In this document: positions 1 through 8,231 of the stretch, in pieces
Numbering within the stretch: the stretch's first letter is position 1
Layout: each line of letters starts with the position of its first letter
From: Planctomycetota bacterium
GTDB lineage: Bacteria; Planctomycetota; Phycisphaerae; Tepidisphaerales; Tepidisphaeraceae
NCBI GenBank assembly: GCA_029777755.1
Contig: JAKORQ010000494.1
Coordinates: 1-9,804, forward strand
Reading direction: 5' to 3'
DNA length: 9,804 nt
The notes under the pieces: generated by a model
What the model saw: only the letters and a program-made list of their open reading frames with translations
Databases searched by the model: none
What the model was told of the DNA's origin: nothing
Position numbers and translations under genes: made by a program

Positions 1-181
1 CACCCAGCAGGTCGCGCAAGATGGCATCCGGCTCGCGATCCCGCAGGCGCCCCAGCATCGTAAGGTCCACGCGCTGGCGGCTGTTGTGCGGGCGGGCATT
101 GAGACTGGGACCGTTGGCTATCGCGGCCAGCAGCCGATCCAGCATCTTCTCCAGGATACGCTTGCCAGATTCAGTCCCCAT
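1..181 (-). CDS. Partial gene cut by left edge; possibly the N-terminus of a large helicase-like protein
   Basis: The ATG at 179-181 opens a frame that stays open to the left edge (60 codons), with an in-frame TAA a few codons upstream, so this ATG is the most upstream start possible. Codons end mostly in G or C, as in the neighbouring genes, which supports real coding. The visible residues begin MGTESGKRILEKMLDRLLAA and include the segment LNARPHNSRQRVDLTMLGRL. A similar Arg/His/Ser-rich N-terminal segment is, from memory only, found in large superfamily I helicase-like proteins with an N-terminal domain of unknown function; no ATPase motif is visible here, so this is a guess. The ATG has no clear Shine-Dalgarno sequence. 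It follows the amidohydrolase gene by 70 bases on the same strand and may be co-transcribed with it. I am fairly sure it is a gene and unsure what it encodes. Confidence 0.6.
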   Translation of the reverse strand, partial: MGTESGKRILEKMLDRLLAAIANGPSLNARPHNSRQRVDLTMLGRLRDREPDAILRDLLG

Positions 182-251
182 ATGCGGTCCAAGTTACCAC
201 GCACAAGGCGCGGGATAGAAGGAACATTCACACGGAGGGCCGTGGCACATG

Positions 252-1250
252 CTACCGGGCCATCTCTGCCAGGTGACGCACCACGCTTCGCCCCAGCGCC
301 CGCAGGTTGTACCCGCCTTCCAGCACGCTCACCACTCGTCCCCGGCAGCATTCATCGGCCACCTGCATCAACATGCGCGTCATCTCGCCAAACCCTTCCT
401 CGGTCACTTCCATATCGGCCAGCGGATCATCGCGGTGAGCATCGAATCCCGCGGAGATCAGCAGAAACTCCGGGCGAAACTCCATCAGCTTTGGAATGGC
501 AGAGTTTCGCATCGCCTCAAGATAGGCGCGGTCGCCACTCCGCGGCGGAAGCGGCAGATTCAGCGTGTATCCCTTGCCCTGTGACGCACCAATCTCCCAG
601 CGATAGCCGGTGCCGGGGTACATGATGTGCGGGTCCTCGTGGATCGATACGAAAAACACGTTCGGGTCGGCCTGAAAAATCAGCTGTGTGCCGTTGCCGT
701 GATGCACATCGAAGTCGACGATGGCGATGCGCCCCACGCCATGCTTCTGCTGAAGATAGCGGGCCGCGATGGCGACGTTCGAGAACAGGCAAAACCCCAT
801 CGCCACTTCCGGCTCAGCGTGATGTCCCGGCGGGCGCAAGGCCGCGAAGGCCCGGCGAAACTCCCCGCCCATCACGCCATCCACGCAGCGCAAACACGCC
901 CCCACCGCCAGCATGGCGGCATCAAAGCTCTGCGTGCCCACCACGGTATCGCCGGCATCCAGCACGCCGCCGGTAGCACATGTACCGCGCACCTTGTCCA
1001 CGTATTTCGGGGGGTGCACCAGCATCACTTCCTCCACCGTCGCCAGACGGGGAGCGATCTCGATAAGCTTCTGGCCTGTCCAACGGGGCAGGCCAAAGTA
1101 AAGGTCACCGTGCGGCAGTGGATTGGGTGAGTCGATCAATCCCGCTTCGCGAACGGCCGCGAAAATAGCACGCAGCCGGTCCGGCCGCTCCGGGTGGTGC
1201 GGTCCGGTCAGATGCTCATAGAAGCGCGAACTGGTACAGAAAGCGAGCAA
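252..1250 (-). CDS. Histone deacetylase-like amidohydrolase (AcuC/acetylpolyamine amidohydrolase superfamily)
   Basis: This 332-residue protein is a complete zinc-dependent deacetylase of the arginase/deacetylase fold, closest in motif pattern to bacterial class II-like enzymes. Visible in order: TGPHHPERPDRL near residues 15-26; RPPGHHAE (139-146) with the tandem active-site histidines H143 and H144; GFCLFSN (152-158); DFDVHHGNGT (179-188) carrying zinc ligands D181 and H183; SAGFDAHRDDPL (266-277) with the third ligand D270; and LEGGYNL (310-316) with the probable catalytic tyrosine Y314. Family members remove acetyl groups from lysines, polyamines or other amines; the substrate cannot be read from sequence. 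No signal peptide is seen, so it should be cytoplasmic. The start is a TTG preceded by GGAAGG at good spacing; an ATG a little upstream is out of frame. It lies 34 bases after the zinc-ribbon membrane protein gene, suggesting co-transcription. Confidence 0.93.
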   Translation of the reverse strand: MLAFCTSSRFYEHLTGPHHPERPDRLRAIFAAVREAGLIDSPNPLPHGDLYFGLPRWTGQKLIEIAPRLATVEEVMLVHPPKYVDKVRGTCATGGVLDAGDTVVGTQSFDAAMLAVGACLRCVDGVMGGEFRRAFAALRPPGHHAEPEVAMGFCLFSNVAIAARYLQQKHGVGRIAIVDFDVHHGNGTQLIFQADPNVFFVSIHEDPHIMYPGTGYRWEIGASQGKGYTLNLPLPPRSGDRAYLEAMRNSAIPKLMEFRPEFLLISAGFDAHRDDPLADMEVTEEGFGEMTRMLMQVADECCRGRVVSVLEGGYNLRALGRSVVRHLAEMAR

Positions 1251-1284
1251 TCTTTTCCTTCCGACATGCGGGGAGAACTAAATG

Positions 1285-2034
1285 CTACCTGTTAGCAAAG
1301 AGGATGTTACGCATGGCCGCCCAATAGGTGAAGAAAAGGTACGCTGCGCACGCGACCACCTCCGCCGACAGTACCCACAGGTATGTCACCTGTGACATCG
1401 CCGCAACATTGCCCTTCAGGAGCAACTGCTCATACCCGTAGATCGTGCCCCAAACCAGCACGCTCGCCGGCAACAGGTGAACCGAGTGGTACTGCAGCCC
1501 ACGTTGTACCACTGCCAGCGGCAGACGATAGCCGCGATAGGCCGCCTCCCAGGCAGTCAGGCGCGCCGCGATGTGCGAAACCAGCAGTATTGCGAGGAAG
1601 ATCACGGGGAACCCCGCTATCGGCAGCGCTTTTGCCATCAGCTCCAGCAGTGCACCAGGGCCGGCCGGCGGTACGAGGCGGACAAAATGGACGATCGACG
1701 CATACGAGAGCAGCAGCGACGCAACCGCCAGCCAGATCATCGCGAACAGCAGCGACAACCTCGTTCGTCGGCGCGTCTCAAGGTGACGAAAGAAGTGTGA
1801 CGGGCGAAACAGCGCGTGCGCCGAGGTAGCCAGGAAAGAGGCCGGCCCGGGATGGGTTTCCCACCGAGGCGGACGGCGCATGGAAGGATCAGTGCTTTCC
1901 ACTACCGCATGTCCGCACTCCGGGCAATTGCCCTCTTCCGGCAATCCTTCAAGGATGTAGCCGCAGGTCTCGCACAGTACCTGGTTCTCCTCGGCGATAT
2001 GTCTTTCGTTACGCGCCATCGCGACAGGTTTCAT
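1285..2034 (-). CDS. Zinc-ribbon, multi-pass membrane protein of unknown function
   Basis: I do not recognise a named family. The 249-residue product has an N-terminal four-cysteine zinc ribbon, CETCG (C21, C24) and CPECG (C37, C40), with the phrase YILEGLPEEGNCPECG typical of ribbons attached to planctomycete membrane proteins. A basic cytosolic linker (about 50-92) follows, then about four hydrophobic segments near residues 93-117, 134-158, 184-204 and 212-238. The topology suggests a cytosolic metal-binding tip on an inner-membrane helical bundle, loosely like Yip1-type proteins, but that resemblance is not a call. Neither possible ATG (2034, or 2019 five codons on) has a clear Shine-Dalgarno sequence; the longer form is listed. 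A hairpin lies 14 bases ahead of the start, between this gene and clpX, and the amidohydrolase follows after 34 bases. Its function is unknown. Confidence 0.82.
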   Translation of the reverse strand: MKPVAMARNERHIAEENQVLCETCGYILEGLPEEGNCPECGHAVVESTDPSMRRPPRWETHPGPASFLATSAHALFRPSHFFRHLETRRRTRLSLLFAMIWLAVASLLLSYASIVHFVRLVPPAGPGALLELMAKALPIAGFPVIFLAILLVSHIAARLTAWEAAYRGYRLPLAVVQRGLQYHSVHLLPASVLVWGTIYGYEQLLLKGNVAAMSQVTYLWVLSAEVVACAAYLFFTYWAAMRNILFANR

Positions 2035-2048
2035 CAGCGCAAGAAACA

Positions 2049-2077
2049 GCCCAGGAGCGGGATATCCGATCCTGGGC
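2049..2077 (-). terminator. Hairpin between clpX and the zinc-ribbon gene, likely terminator or attenuator
   Basis: Perfect 8-base arms GCCCAGGA and TCCTGGGC (2049-2056, 2070-2077) enclose a 13-base loop in which CGG and CCG can extend the stem after one mismatch. On the minus strand the stem is followed by TGTTTCTT, a broken T-tract; on the plus strand by GTTTATTGT. It sits 36 bases after the clpX stop and 14 bases before the next start, so it could end most clpX transcripts while allowing some read-through. The T-tract is imperfect, so efficiency is uncertain. Confidence 0.5.
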
Positions 2078-2113
2078 GTTTATTGTCACGTCTGCTCGCC
2101 ACGGGAACGTCGA

Positions 2114-3457
<1,344 letters not shown>

Positions 3458-3572
3458 AGATAATCTCGGTTCTTTCGCTATCCAAAGGAGTTACAGAGCT
3501 ATCCCATGAAGCACTCGAACCCCTCAGTCCGAGCGGACGCCCCTGCCTGTAGCGGAACTTACGTCCACTCTC

Positions 3573-3600
3573 ATCTTATATGGTAGACCCCAGAAAACAA
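3573..3600 (-). promoter_or_regulatory. Candidate clpX promoter
   Basis: Reading the minus strand, TTGTTT (3595-3600) and TAAGAT (3573-3578) are separated by 16 bases. An overlapping alternative -10, TATAAG, matches better but is spaced at only 14. Either places transcription start about 105-110 bases ahead of the clpX ATG. Match to the sigma-70 consensus is moderate and planctomycete promoters are poorly defined, so this is a suggestion based on the best AT-rich stretch in the gap. Confidence 0.35.
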
Positions 3601-3620
3601 ACTCGCTTTCCCGGACGGAA

Positions 3621-3637
3621 ATAGGGAAATTCCCTAT
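3621..3637. promoter_or_regulatory. 17-base palindrome between ftsI and clpX, operator-like
   Basis: ATAGGGAAATTCCCTAT is a perfect dyad of 8-base arms about one central base. It starts 15 bases beyond the ftsI stop and about 20 bases upstream of the candidate clpX -35 hexamer. As RNA it could form a 6-base stem with a 5-base loop followed by TTCC, a weak terminator at best; as DNA it has the size and symmetry of a site for a dimeric regulator. Which regulator would bind is unknown. Confidence 0.45.
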
Positions 3638-3651
3638 CGCGCCGCCTCCAG

Positions 3652-5592
3652 TCAACGAATGCGATCCGGCGAGGGCTTGATGTATACGCTCGGCTGGTAA
3701 TTCACCAGCTTCTTCGTGATCTCCGGCGGCGGCGGAGCCAGCTCAGGGCTGGGCGGAACCTGCAGGTACGTCAGGGCTCGCCCCAGGATCTTCGCACCGG
3801 CCGGGCCTGATACCGTGCCGCCGTAGTGTGCGATCGACCTGTCCGGCTCATGCAATGTGATCGCCACCACAAGCCGCGGGTTCTCATAGGGCGCGCCGGC
3901 CAGGAAGGTGGAGTTATAGCGATTGTGGCTGTAGCCGGCCCTGCCCTCGGAGATGTGGGCGGTGCCAGTCTTGCCGAAGATGTTCCACATGTACCACGTA
4001 GGCACCTCATATTGCCGTGTGCCAGGCACAAAGCGCTTGATCGAAGTCGCCGTCCCCCGCAGCGGCACATCCGCCAGGATCCGACGAATCTGCGCTGCTG
4101 TCTCGGGAGTCACCACCTGCGGCAGGTCAGCAAACGCCGGCGGCGGCCGGCTGGTGACCACATTGCCGTCGGCATCCAGCACGCCCTTCACCAGTCGCAC
4201 GGTCGGAAGTTTTCCCCCGTTGGCGTATGCGCAAAACGCCCGGGCGAGCTGCAGCGGAGTGACCATCAGCTCGTATCCCTGCACCACCGAGTCGGTGGAG
4301 TGCTTGCTCCACGCGCTCAGCTCGCGCACCAGGCCGGGATCCTCCCCGCCAAGCTCTATGCCGGTCCTCTTGCCGAATCCAAATGAAGTGAGCGCTTCAT
4401 GCAGGGCGGGATTGCCCATCTTCTGCCCGAGCATCGCCATGCCAACGTTGCTCGACTTTACCAGGATGTCCCAGGTGGTCAGGGGCCCATAGCCGTGGAC
4501 ATCGCTGATACGCCGGCCATACGGGGTGAACCACGAGATGCCGCTGATCGGCCAGACATCGCCGGGACTGGTGATCTTCCTGTCGATCGCCGGCCCGACG
4601 ATGAACGGCTTGATCGCCGAGCCAGGCTCGTATGGCGCCACCAGCGCGGCGTTGCGGCGGATCTCCGGCGGCGTTTCGCTTATCTCCTGCGGGTTGAAGC
4701 CCGGGTAGTTCGCCAGCGCCAGCACCTCGCCGGTCTTGGGATCCATCACCACGACTTCGCCGCGTTTGGCGCGGAACTGGTCGCAGGCGGCCTCCAGCTC
4801 CTGCTCGGCGATGAGCTGGATATTCGCGTCGATCGTCAGCACCAGGTGCCGGCCGTGCTGCGGCGGAACATAGTCCTCCTCAGCCACGCCGATCGCCCGC
4901 CGCTTGGCATCCTTGAGCACCCGCTGCGAGCCGTCCTTGCCGGCCAGGTCCAGCTCGAACTTCATCTCGATGCCTTCCAGCCCGATCTGGCCCTTGCCCA
5001 CGCCGCCGATGATGTGGCCTGCCAGCGAGCCAAGCGGATACACGCGATGATTCACCGGCATGAAGCCAACACCCGGCATCCTCAGCGCGCGAATCTTCTT
5101 CTCCGTTTCCCCAGAAACGCAGTCACTGAGCTTGATATATCGCTCTTCAGAGCGGTCTGAGAGCATCTGCGCCAGCTCCAGGGCGTCGATCCCCAGCAGT
5201 GCCGCCAGCTTGGGCAGGTCGGTATCGAGCTGCACCCAGCGGTTCTCATCCTGGTAGCGTTCCTGCATGAACTTGGGGTCAATGAACACGCCACGGTTCT
5301 GGATTGTGCAGGCGATCAGGGTGCCATTGCGGTCGAAGATGCTGCCGCGTCGTGCGGCCAGGGGCTGCGTCTGGTGGTGTTGCCGCTCGGCCTTGAGGAT
5401 GGTCTGCTGCCGGCCATATGTCTGCAGGTACGCCACCCGGGCGATAAGCGACAGCAGCGCCACGGCGATGAACATCAGCACCAATGCGGCCCGCCCGGGC
5501 GATGGACCAGTGGGATTCGCCTCCACCGGGCCGGCGGTGACGGGGGAGATCTGCGTTGGCGCGGAGCGTTCACTGCCCATGTTCGTGCTCAT
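3652..5592 (-). CDS. ftsI: Class B penicillin-binding protein, FtsI/PBP3 type (septal transpeptidase)
   Basis: The 646-residue protein is a class B transpeptidase that cross-links peptidoglycan, in this context most likely at the division septum. A proline-rich cytosolic tail (1-33) leads into one membrane anchor (about 35-57). The dimerisation (pedestal) domain includes RRGSIFDRNG (81-90) and YPLGSLAGHIIG (185-196). The transpeptidase domain carries all three catalytic motifs: S325-x-x-K328 in YEPGSAIKP, SSN (380-382), and KTGT (541-544). No PASTA domain is present and the C-terminus is proline-rich. The start at 5592 overlaps the end of the ftsL-like gene by 23 bases, implying translational coupling; no good Shine-Dalgarno is seen, and an ATG four codons on is an alternative. 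Between SSN and KTGT lies a somewhat extended segment with the aromatic run WYMWNIFG just before KTGT. Synteny with rsmH and ftsL favours FtsI over an elongation PBP2. murE does not follow it. Confidence 0.93.
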   Translation of the reverse strand: MSTNMGSERSAPTQISPVTAGPVEANPTGPSPGRAALVLMFIAVALLSLIARVAYLQTYGRQQTILKAERQHHQTQPLAARRGSIFDRNGTLIACTIQNRGVFIDPKFMQERYQDENRWVQLDTDLPKLAALLGIDALELAQMLSDRSEERYIKLSDCVSGETEKKIRALRMPGVGFMPVNHRVYPLGSLAGHIIGGVGKGQIGLEGIEMKFELDLAGKDGSQRVLKDAKRRAIGVAEEDYVPPQHGRHLVLTIDANIQLIAEQELEAACDQFRAKRGEVVVMDPKTGEVLALANYPGFNPQEISETPPEIRRNAALVAPYEPGSAIKPFIVGPAIDRKITSPGDVWPISGISWFTPYGRRISDVHGYGPLTTWDILVKSSNVGMAMLGQKMGNPALHEALTSFGFGKRTGIELGGEDPGLVRELSAWSKHSTDSVVQGYELMVTPLQLARAFCAYANGGKLPTVRLVKGVLDADGNVVTSRPPPAFADLPQVVTPETAAQIRRILADVPLRGTATSIKRFVPGTRQYEVPTWYMWNIFGKTGTAHISEGRAGYSHNRYNSTFLAGAPYENPRLVVAITLHEPDRSIAHYGGTVSGPAGAKILGRALTYLQVPPSPELAPPPPEITKKLVNYQPSVYIKPSPDRIR

Positions 5593-5842
5593 CGATCGCG
5601 GAAAGGTCGGGATTGCTGGGGACCAACGAGAGATTGTACCGGCCTACGGTCTGCTCGATGGCGTCAGGCGCGGTGGCCGTGGCTATTTCAAGCTGCTGAT
5701 TCCATAGCTCGATCTGCAACTCGACGATCTGCGAGTGCAGCCGGCTGCACTGGTAAGCCAGTTCGCGGCGCTGCTGCCGCAACTGCAGCATGCCGGCCGC
5801 AAGTACCGCCGCGCAAACCAGACATACAAGAAGCTTGACCAT
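5570..5842 (-). CDS. ftsL: FtsL-like small bitopic division protein
   Basis: A 90-residue protein beginning MVKLLVCLVCAAVLAAGM, with a short cytosolic end, one membrane segment (about 4-19), then a coiled-coil stretch rich in Leu, Gln and Glu (about 20-55). It ends with IEQTVGRYNLSLVPSNP, close to the FtsL pattern in which PxxIExxAxxxLGL follows the coil. FtsL bridges FtsB/FtsQ and the FtsW-FtsI synthase at the septum. The call rests on this architecture and on its place directly ahead of ftsI, with which it overlaps by 23 bases; FtsL sequences diverge too much for motif proof. I chose the ATG at 5842 because GGGAAAG lies just upstream. An in-frame TTG at 5860 would add six residues but falls inside a hairpin and has no ribosome site. 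Confidence 0.78.
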   Translation of the reverse strand: MVKLLVCLVCAAVLAAGMLQLRQQRRELAYQCSRLHSQIVELQIELWNQQLEIATATAPDAIEQTVGRYNLSLVPSNPDLSAIDEHEHGQ

Positions 5843-5859
5843 GGACTTTCCCAACAGCA

Positions 5860-5899
5860 AACCGCAGGTGGAGCGTTTTGTCTCGCCCTCCCTGCGGTT
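5860..5899 (-). promoter_or_regulatory. Hairpin just upstream of ftsL
   Basis: Perfect 9-base inverted arms AACCGCAGG (5860-5868) and CCTGCGGTT (5891-5899) enclose a 22-base loop. The hairpin ends 18 bases before the chosen ftsL ATG and leaves the GGGAAAG ribosome site free. On the minus strand it is followed by TGCTGTTGG, which is not a T-tract, so a terminator is unlikely. It could be a processing or stability element in the operon mRNA. Confidence 0.45.
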
Positions 5900-5944
5900 A
5901 ATTCCATTCGGCGGTGGTGCCGGTCACCAATCGCCGCACAAACT

Positions 5945-6868
5945 CTACTGCCTGGCCGGGGGAAGACGCAGCTTCATACCCACCTTCAGCGAGGTGTCGC
6001 CCTTGAGGATATCGGCATTCAGCTTCCTGATCTCGCCGACAGCACCGACATCCTTGCACTCGTTCTTGGCGATCTTCCAGAGGCTGTCACCGGACTTGAC
6101 CACGTAGATGCGTTCCTTTGCCTGGGTCTTATTGTCGCTGGCGGGAACGATCACCGGGGAGGAGATGGCCGCCGCGATGGGCGCTGCCGCCGCCTGCGCC
6201 GCTGAGATGCTGCCCGGCTTCACCGGGATGACATACGTCCTGCCGACGATCACCATGTTGGGGTTAGACTTCAGGCTCGGGTTGGCGGCGATGATCAGGT
6301 CACGATTGCTCTTGGTGTCCAGCCCATAGTACTTGCGCGCCATCTTGGAGACGGTGTCACCCGGGCTGGCGGTATGCTCAAAGCTTTTCGGCGCTGTGTC
6401 GGCGGCCTTTGGCGCCTGCACCGGGATGAAGTTTTCCTTGACAAGCGGATCGGTCGAGCTAGCCACCTCGGCGAGGCTCAGCACCGACGCGCCAGGGGCA
6501 ATCTCCACCGGGGCGGAGACATGCGCGTTCACCGGCACATTGTTATTGGCAGCGCGGATCTCAAGCTCGCGGACGGAAGCCGGGCCGATGTCGATCTGCG
6601 GCGGCGGGGCATGGCGCACAACCATCTCCTGTGCCGTGGGGATCGGCTCGGCCGGCGCCACGATCGTGGCCGGCGTGATCAGCTCAGGAGCGGGAGCCTG
6701 CGGCGCCCCGGGAGTGGCGATTCCCTGCGCCACCTGCGGACCCACGTAGGTCACCTGTTGCGAAGGACGCGGATCACTGGTTGTCGCGACGTGATCTGAC
6801 AACAGCACCAGAATCACGATCAGAAATGCCAGTGAAACCAGCAGCCCGACCTTTGTTCCCTGGGTCAT
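5945..6868 (-). CDS. Membrane-anchored protein with two LysM domains, within the division cluster
   Basis: The 307-residue product has an uncleaved-looking signal anchor (about 7-24: GLLVSLAFLIVILVLL), a long Pro/Ala-rich linker (about 30-160), and two LysM modules. LysM 1 spans about 163-215, from the core ASPGDTVSKMARKYYG to GRTYVIP. LysM 2 spans about 254-304, from YVVKSGDSLWKIAKNE to GMKLRLP. An Ala-rich spacer (220-236) joins them. LysM modules bind N-acetylglucosamine-containing glycans such as peptidoglycan, so a periplasmic wall-binding role anchored in the inner membrane is expected; no catalytic domain is visible. The ATG is preceded by AAGGTGG at good spacing. It lies between rsmH (186-base gap) and ftsL (102-base gap), where dcw clusters normally have nothing. 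A role as a division or wall scaffold is inferred from position only. Confidence 0.9.
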   Translation of the reverse strand: MTQGTKVGLLVSLAFLIVILVLLSDHVATTSDPRPSQQVTYVGPQVAQGIATPGAPQAPAPELITPATIVAPAEPIPTAQEMVVRHAPPPQIDIGPASVRELEIRAANNNVPVNAHVSAPVEIAPGASVLSLAEVASSTDPLVKENFIPVQAPKAADTAPKSFEHTASPGDTVSKMARKYYGLDTKSNRDLIIAANPSLKSNPNMVIVGRTYVIPVKPGSISAAQAAAAPIAAAISSPVIVPASDNKTQAKERIYVVKSGDSLWKIAKNECKDVGAVGEIRKLNADILKGDTSLKVGMKLRLPPARQ

Positions 6869-6970
6869 GCTCCACCTTGCCTTTGGACGCTCCGCCGCGC
6901 CCCTCTTGCATCATCCCTGACATCGGCAGACACTCACGCGAGTTCGGCCGCAATTCTCTCAACTTTCTCA

Positions 6971-7006
6971 CCTGCGGCAACTCACCAGGAGCATGTTTGC
7001 CGCAGG
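6971..7006 (-). promoter_or_regulatory. Hairpin between rsmH and the LysM gene
   Basis: Perfect 10-base arms CCTGCGGCAA (6971-6980) and TTGCCGCAGG (6997-7006) flank a 16-base loop. It starts about 50 bases after the rsmH stop. No T-tract follows on either strand, so it is not a standard terminator. Its core CCTGCGG/CCGCAGG matches that of the hairpin ahead of ftsL, suggesting both play the same role in the transcript. Confidence 0.5.
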
Positions 7007-7054
7007 CATAGTCATTCCGTCGCCGGCATTCGTGGCACCGCTAACCTTGGCAAG

Positions 7055-7948
7055 CTAGATGCGCTCCAGCACGCGCAGCTTCGACGAGCGCGACCTGGGA
7101 TTGTCGCGCAACTCATCGTCGCCGGGTACCAGTGGCTTGCGCGTGATCACCCTGCCGAAGTTCACCTTCTCCGCGGCACGGAACGCCATCTTTACTATGC
7201 GATCCTCGCCGGAGTGAAAACTGATCACCGCCAGCCGCCCGCCCACCTTCAGGTGCTTGGGAGCCACCTCCAGCAGGCACTCCAGGTTCTCCGTTTCCGC
7301 GTTCACCGCCATCCGCAGCGCCATGAACGTCCTTGTCGCCGGGTCGATCTTGTCCTTCGGCGACGGCTTGCCGATGGCCTCGTATACCAGTTGCGCCAGT
7401 TCGCCGGTCGTGCGGATGGGCGCCACCTTGCGCCTCTCCACGATGCGCCTGGCTATCCGGCGCGATCCCCGCTCGTCGGCCATGTGGTACAGCAGGTTGG
7501 CTATGGCGCTTTCCTGCCAGCGGTTGACGATGTCAGCCGCCGTGACCGTCGAGCGCGGGTCGATCCTCATGTCCAGCGGAGCGTCGGTGGCAAAGCTAAG
7601 GCCATACTCGGGCGTCATGATCTGGTTGGTGCTCAACCCCAGATCGGCAAGGATGCCATCAACGCTCTCAACCTCGCACTCCTCGAGCACTTCCTCAAGC
7701 TCGGCGAAGTTGGCGTGAAACAGCCTCAAACGACATGCACAGCCCTCCAGTCGCCCGCGGGCATACTCGAGGTTGCGAGGATCGGCATCCAGCCCGATCA
7801 GTAGCCCCTCGCTTCCCAGCCTGCTGGCGATTGCCGACGCATGTCCGCCACGGCCCAACGTGCAATCGACCACTGTTTGTCCAGGTGCCACCTGTAACAG
7901 GTCCACTACTTCGTTGAGCATCACTGGATCGTGGCCAGCGGAAGTCAT
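7055..7948 (-). CDS. rsmH: 16S rRNA (cytosine(1402)-N(4))-methyltransferase RsmH (MraW)
   Basis: RsmH uses S-adenosylmethionine to methylate N4 of C1402 in 16S rRNA, tuning the ribosomal P site. The 297-residue protein shows the family motifs in order: HDPVMLNEVV (6-15), SAM-binding DCTLGRGGHA (28-37), LDADPRNLEYA (53-63), ADLGLSTNQI (101-110), IDPATRTFMALRMAVN (201-216), SFHSGEDRIVK (243-253) and the C-terminal NPRSRSSKLRVLERI. It is slightly shorter than E. coli RsmH (about 313). Two motifs vary from the usual form: DCT for DGT in the SAM loop and SFHSGEDR for SFHSLEDR. The start is the ATG at 7948, preceded by GGACGGGG, a weak ribosome site. mraZ normally abuts this gene; here they are 433 bases apart. 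Confidence 0.97.
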   Translation of the reverse strand: MTSAGHDPVMLNEVVDLLQVAPGQTVVDCTLGRGGHASAIASRLGSEGLLIGLDADPRNLEYARGRLEGCACRLRLFHANFAELEEVLEECEVESVDGILADLGLSTNQIMTPEYGLSFATDAPLDMRIDPRSTVTAADIVNRWQESAIANLLYHMADERGSRRIARRIVERRKVAPIRTTGELAQLVYEAIGKPSPKDKIDPATRTFMALRMAVNAETENLECLLEVAPKHLKVGGRLAVISFHSGEDRIVKMAFRAAEKVNFGRVITRKPLVPGDDELRDNPRSRSSKLRVLERI

Positions 7949-8111
7949 GCCCCGTCCAATCTCTGCCCGCTGCCTTCAATAAAACGACAACGGCAGCTAT
8001 CGCGTGCAGATAAGCGAGAAGGCGACCTGGCGCCATCCAGCGCCGGCCGCCGCCCTCTTGTACTGCCACGCATTAAACATCTGGCGCATCCATAACTTGC
8101 AATGCACCGGA

Positions 8112-8117
8112 ATTATA
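8112..8117 (-). promoter_or_regulatory. TATAAT hexamer, possible internal promoter for rsmH
   Basis: The minus strand carries a perfect TATAAT here, about 165 bases ahead of the rsmH start. No good -35 hexamer lies 16-18 bases upstream. Instead, one arm of a dyad (CTTCACAG, opposite 8122-8129) lies immediately upstream, where a regulator could bind. A second, weaker candidate downstream is TTGCAA (8097-8102) with TTTAAT (opposite 8072-8077), spaced 19. If either works, rsmH and the genes after it could be expressed apart from mraZ. Confidence 0.3.
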
Positions 8118-8231
8118 GATACTGTGAAGTCGGGCTTCCGATACCCCCTCAAGATCCCAGGGTGAGGGCCCCTTCCGTGAGACGGCTTCACAGCATCGTG
8201 CGTTAATTGTCGTCCTTCCGCGACTGAAGGA

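Noticed and set aside
627..1130. Long plus-strand frames opposite the amidohydrolase gene (and similar ones opposite clpX, ftsI and rsmH)
   Set aside because: These are antisense shadows produced by the GC-biased third codon positions of strong minus-strand genes.
3481..3540. Minus-strand GGTTCGAGT resembling a tRNA T-loop in the clpX leader
   Set aside because: The flanking bases do not form a five-pair T-stem and no acceptor, D or anticodon arms can be drawn.
6774..6980. Minus-strand frame of 68 codons between rsmH and the LysM gene
   Set aside because: It overlaps the start of the LysM gene in another frame and has low-complexity, non-conserved-looking content.
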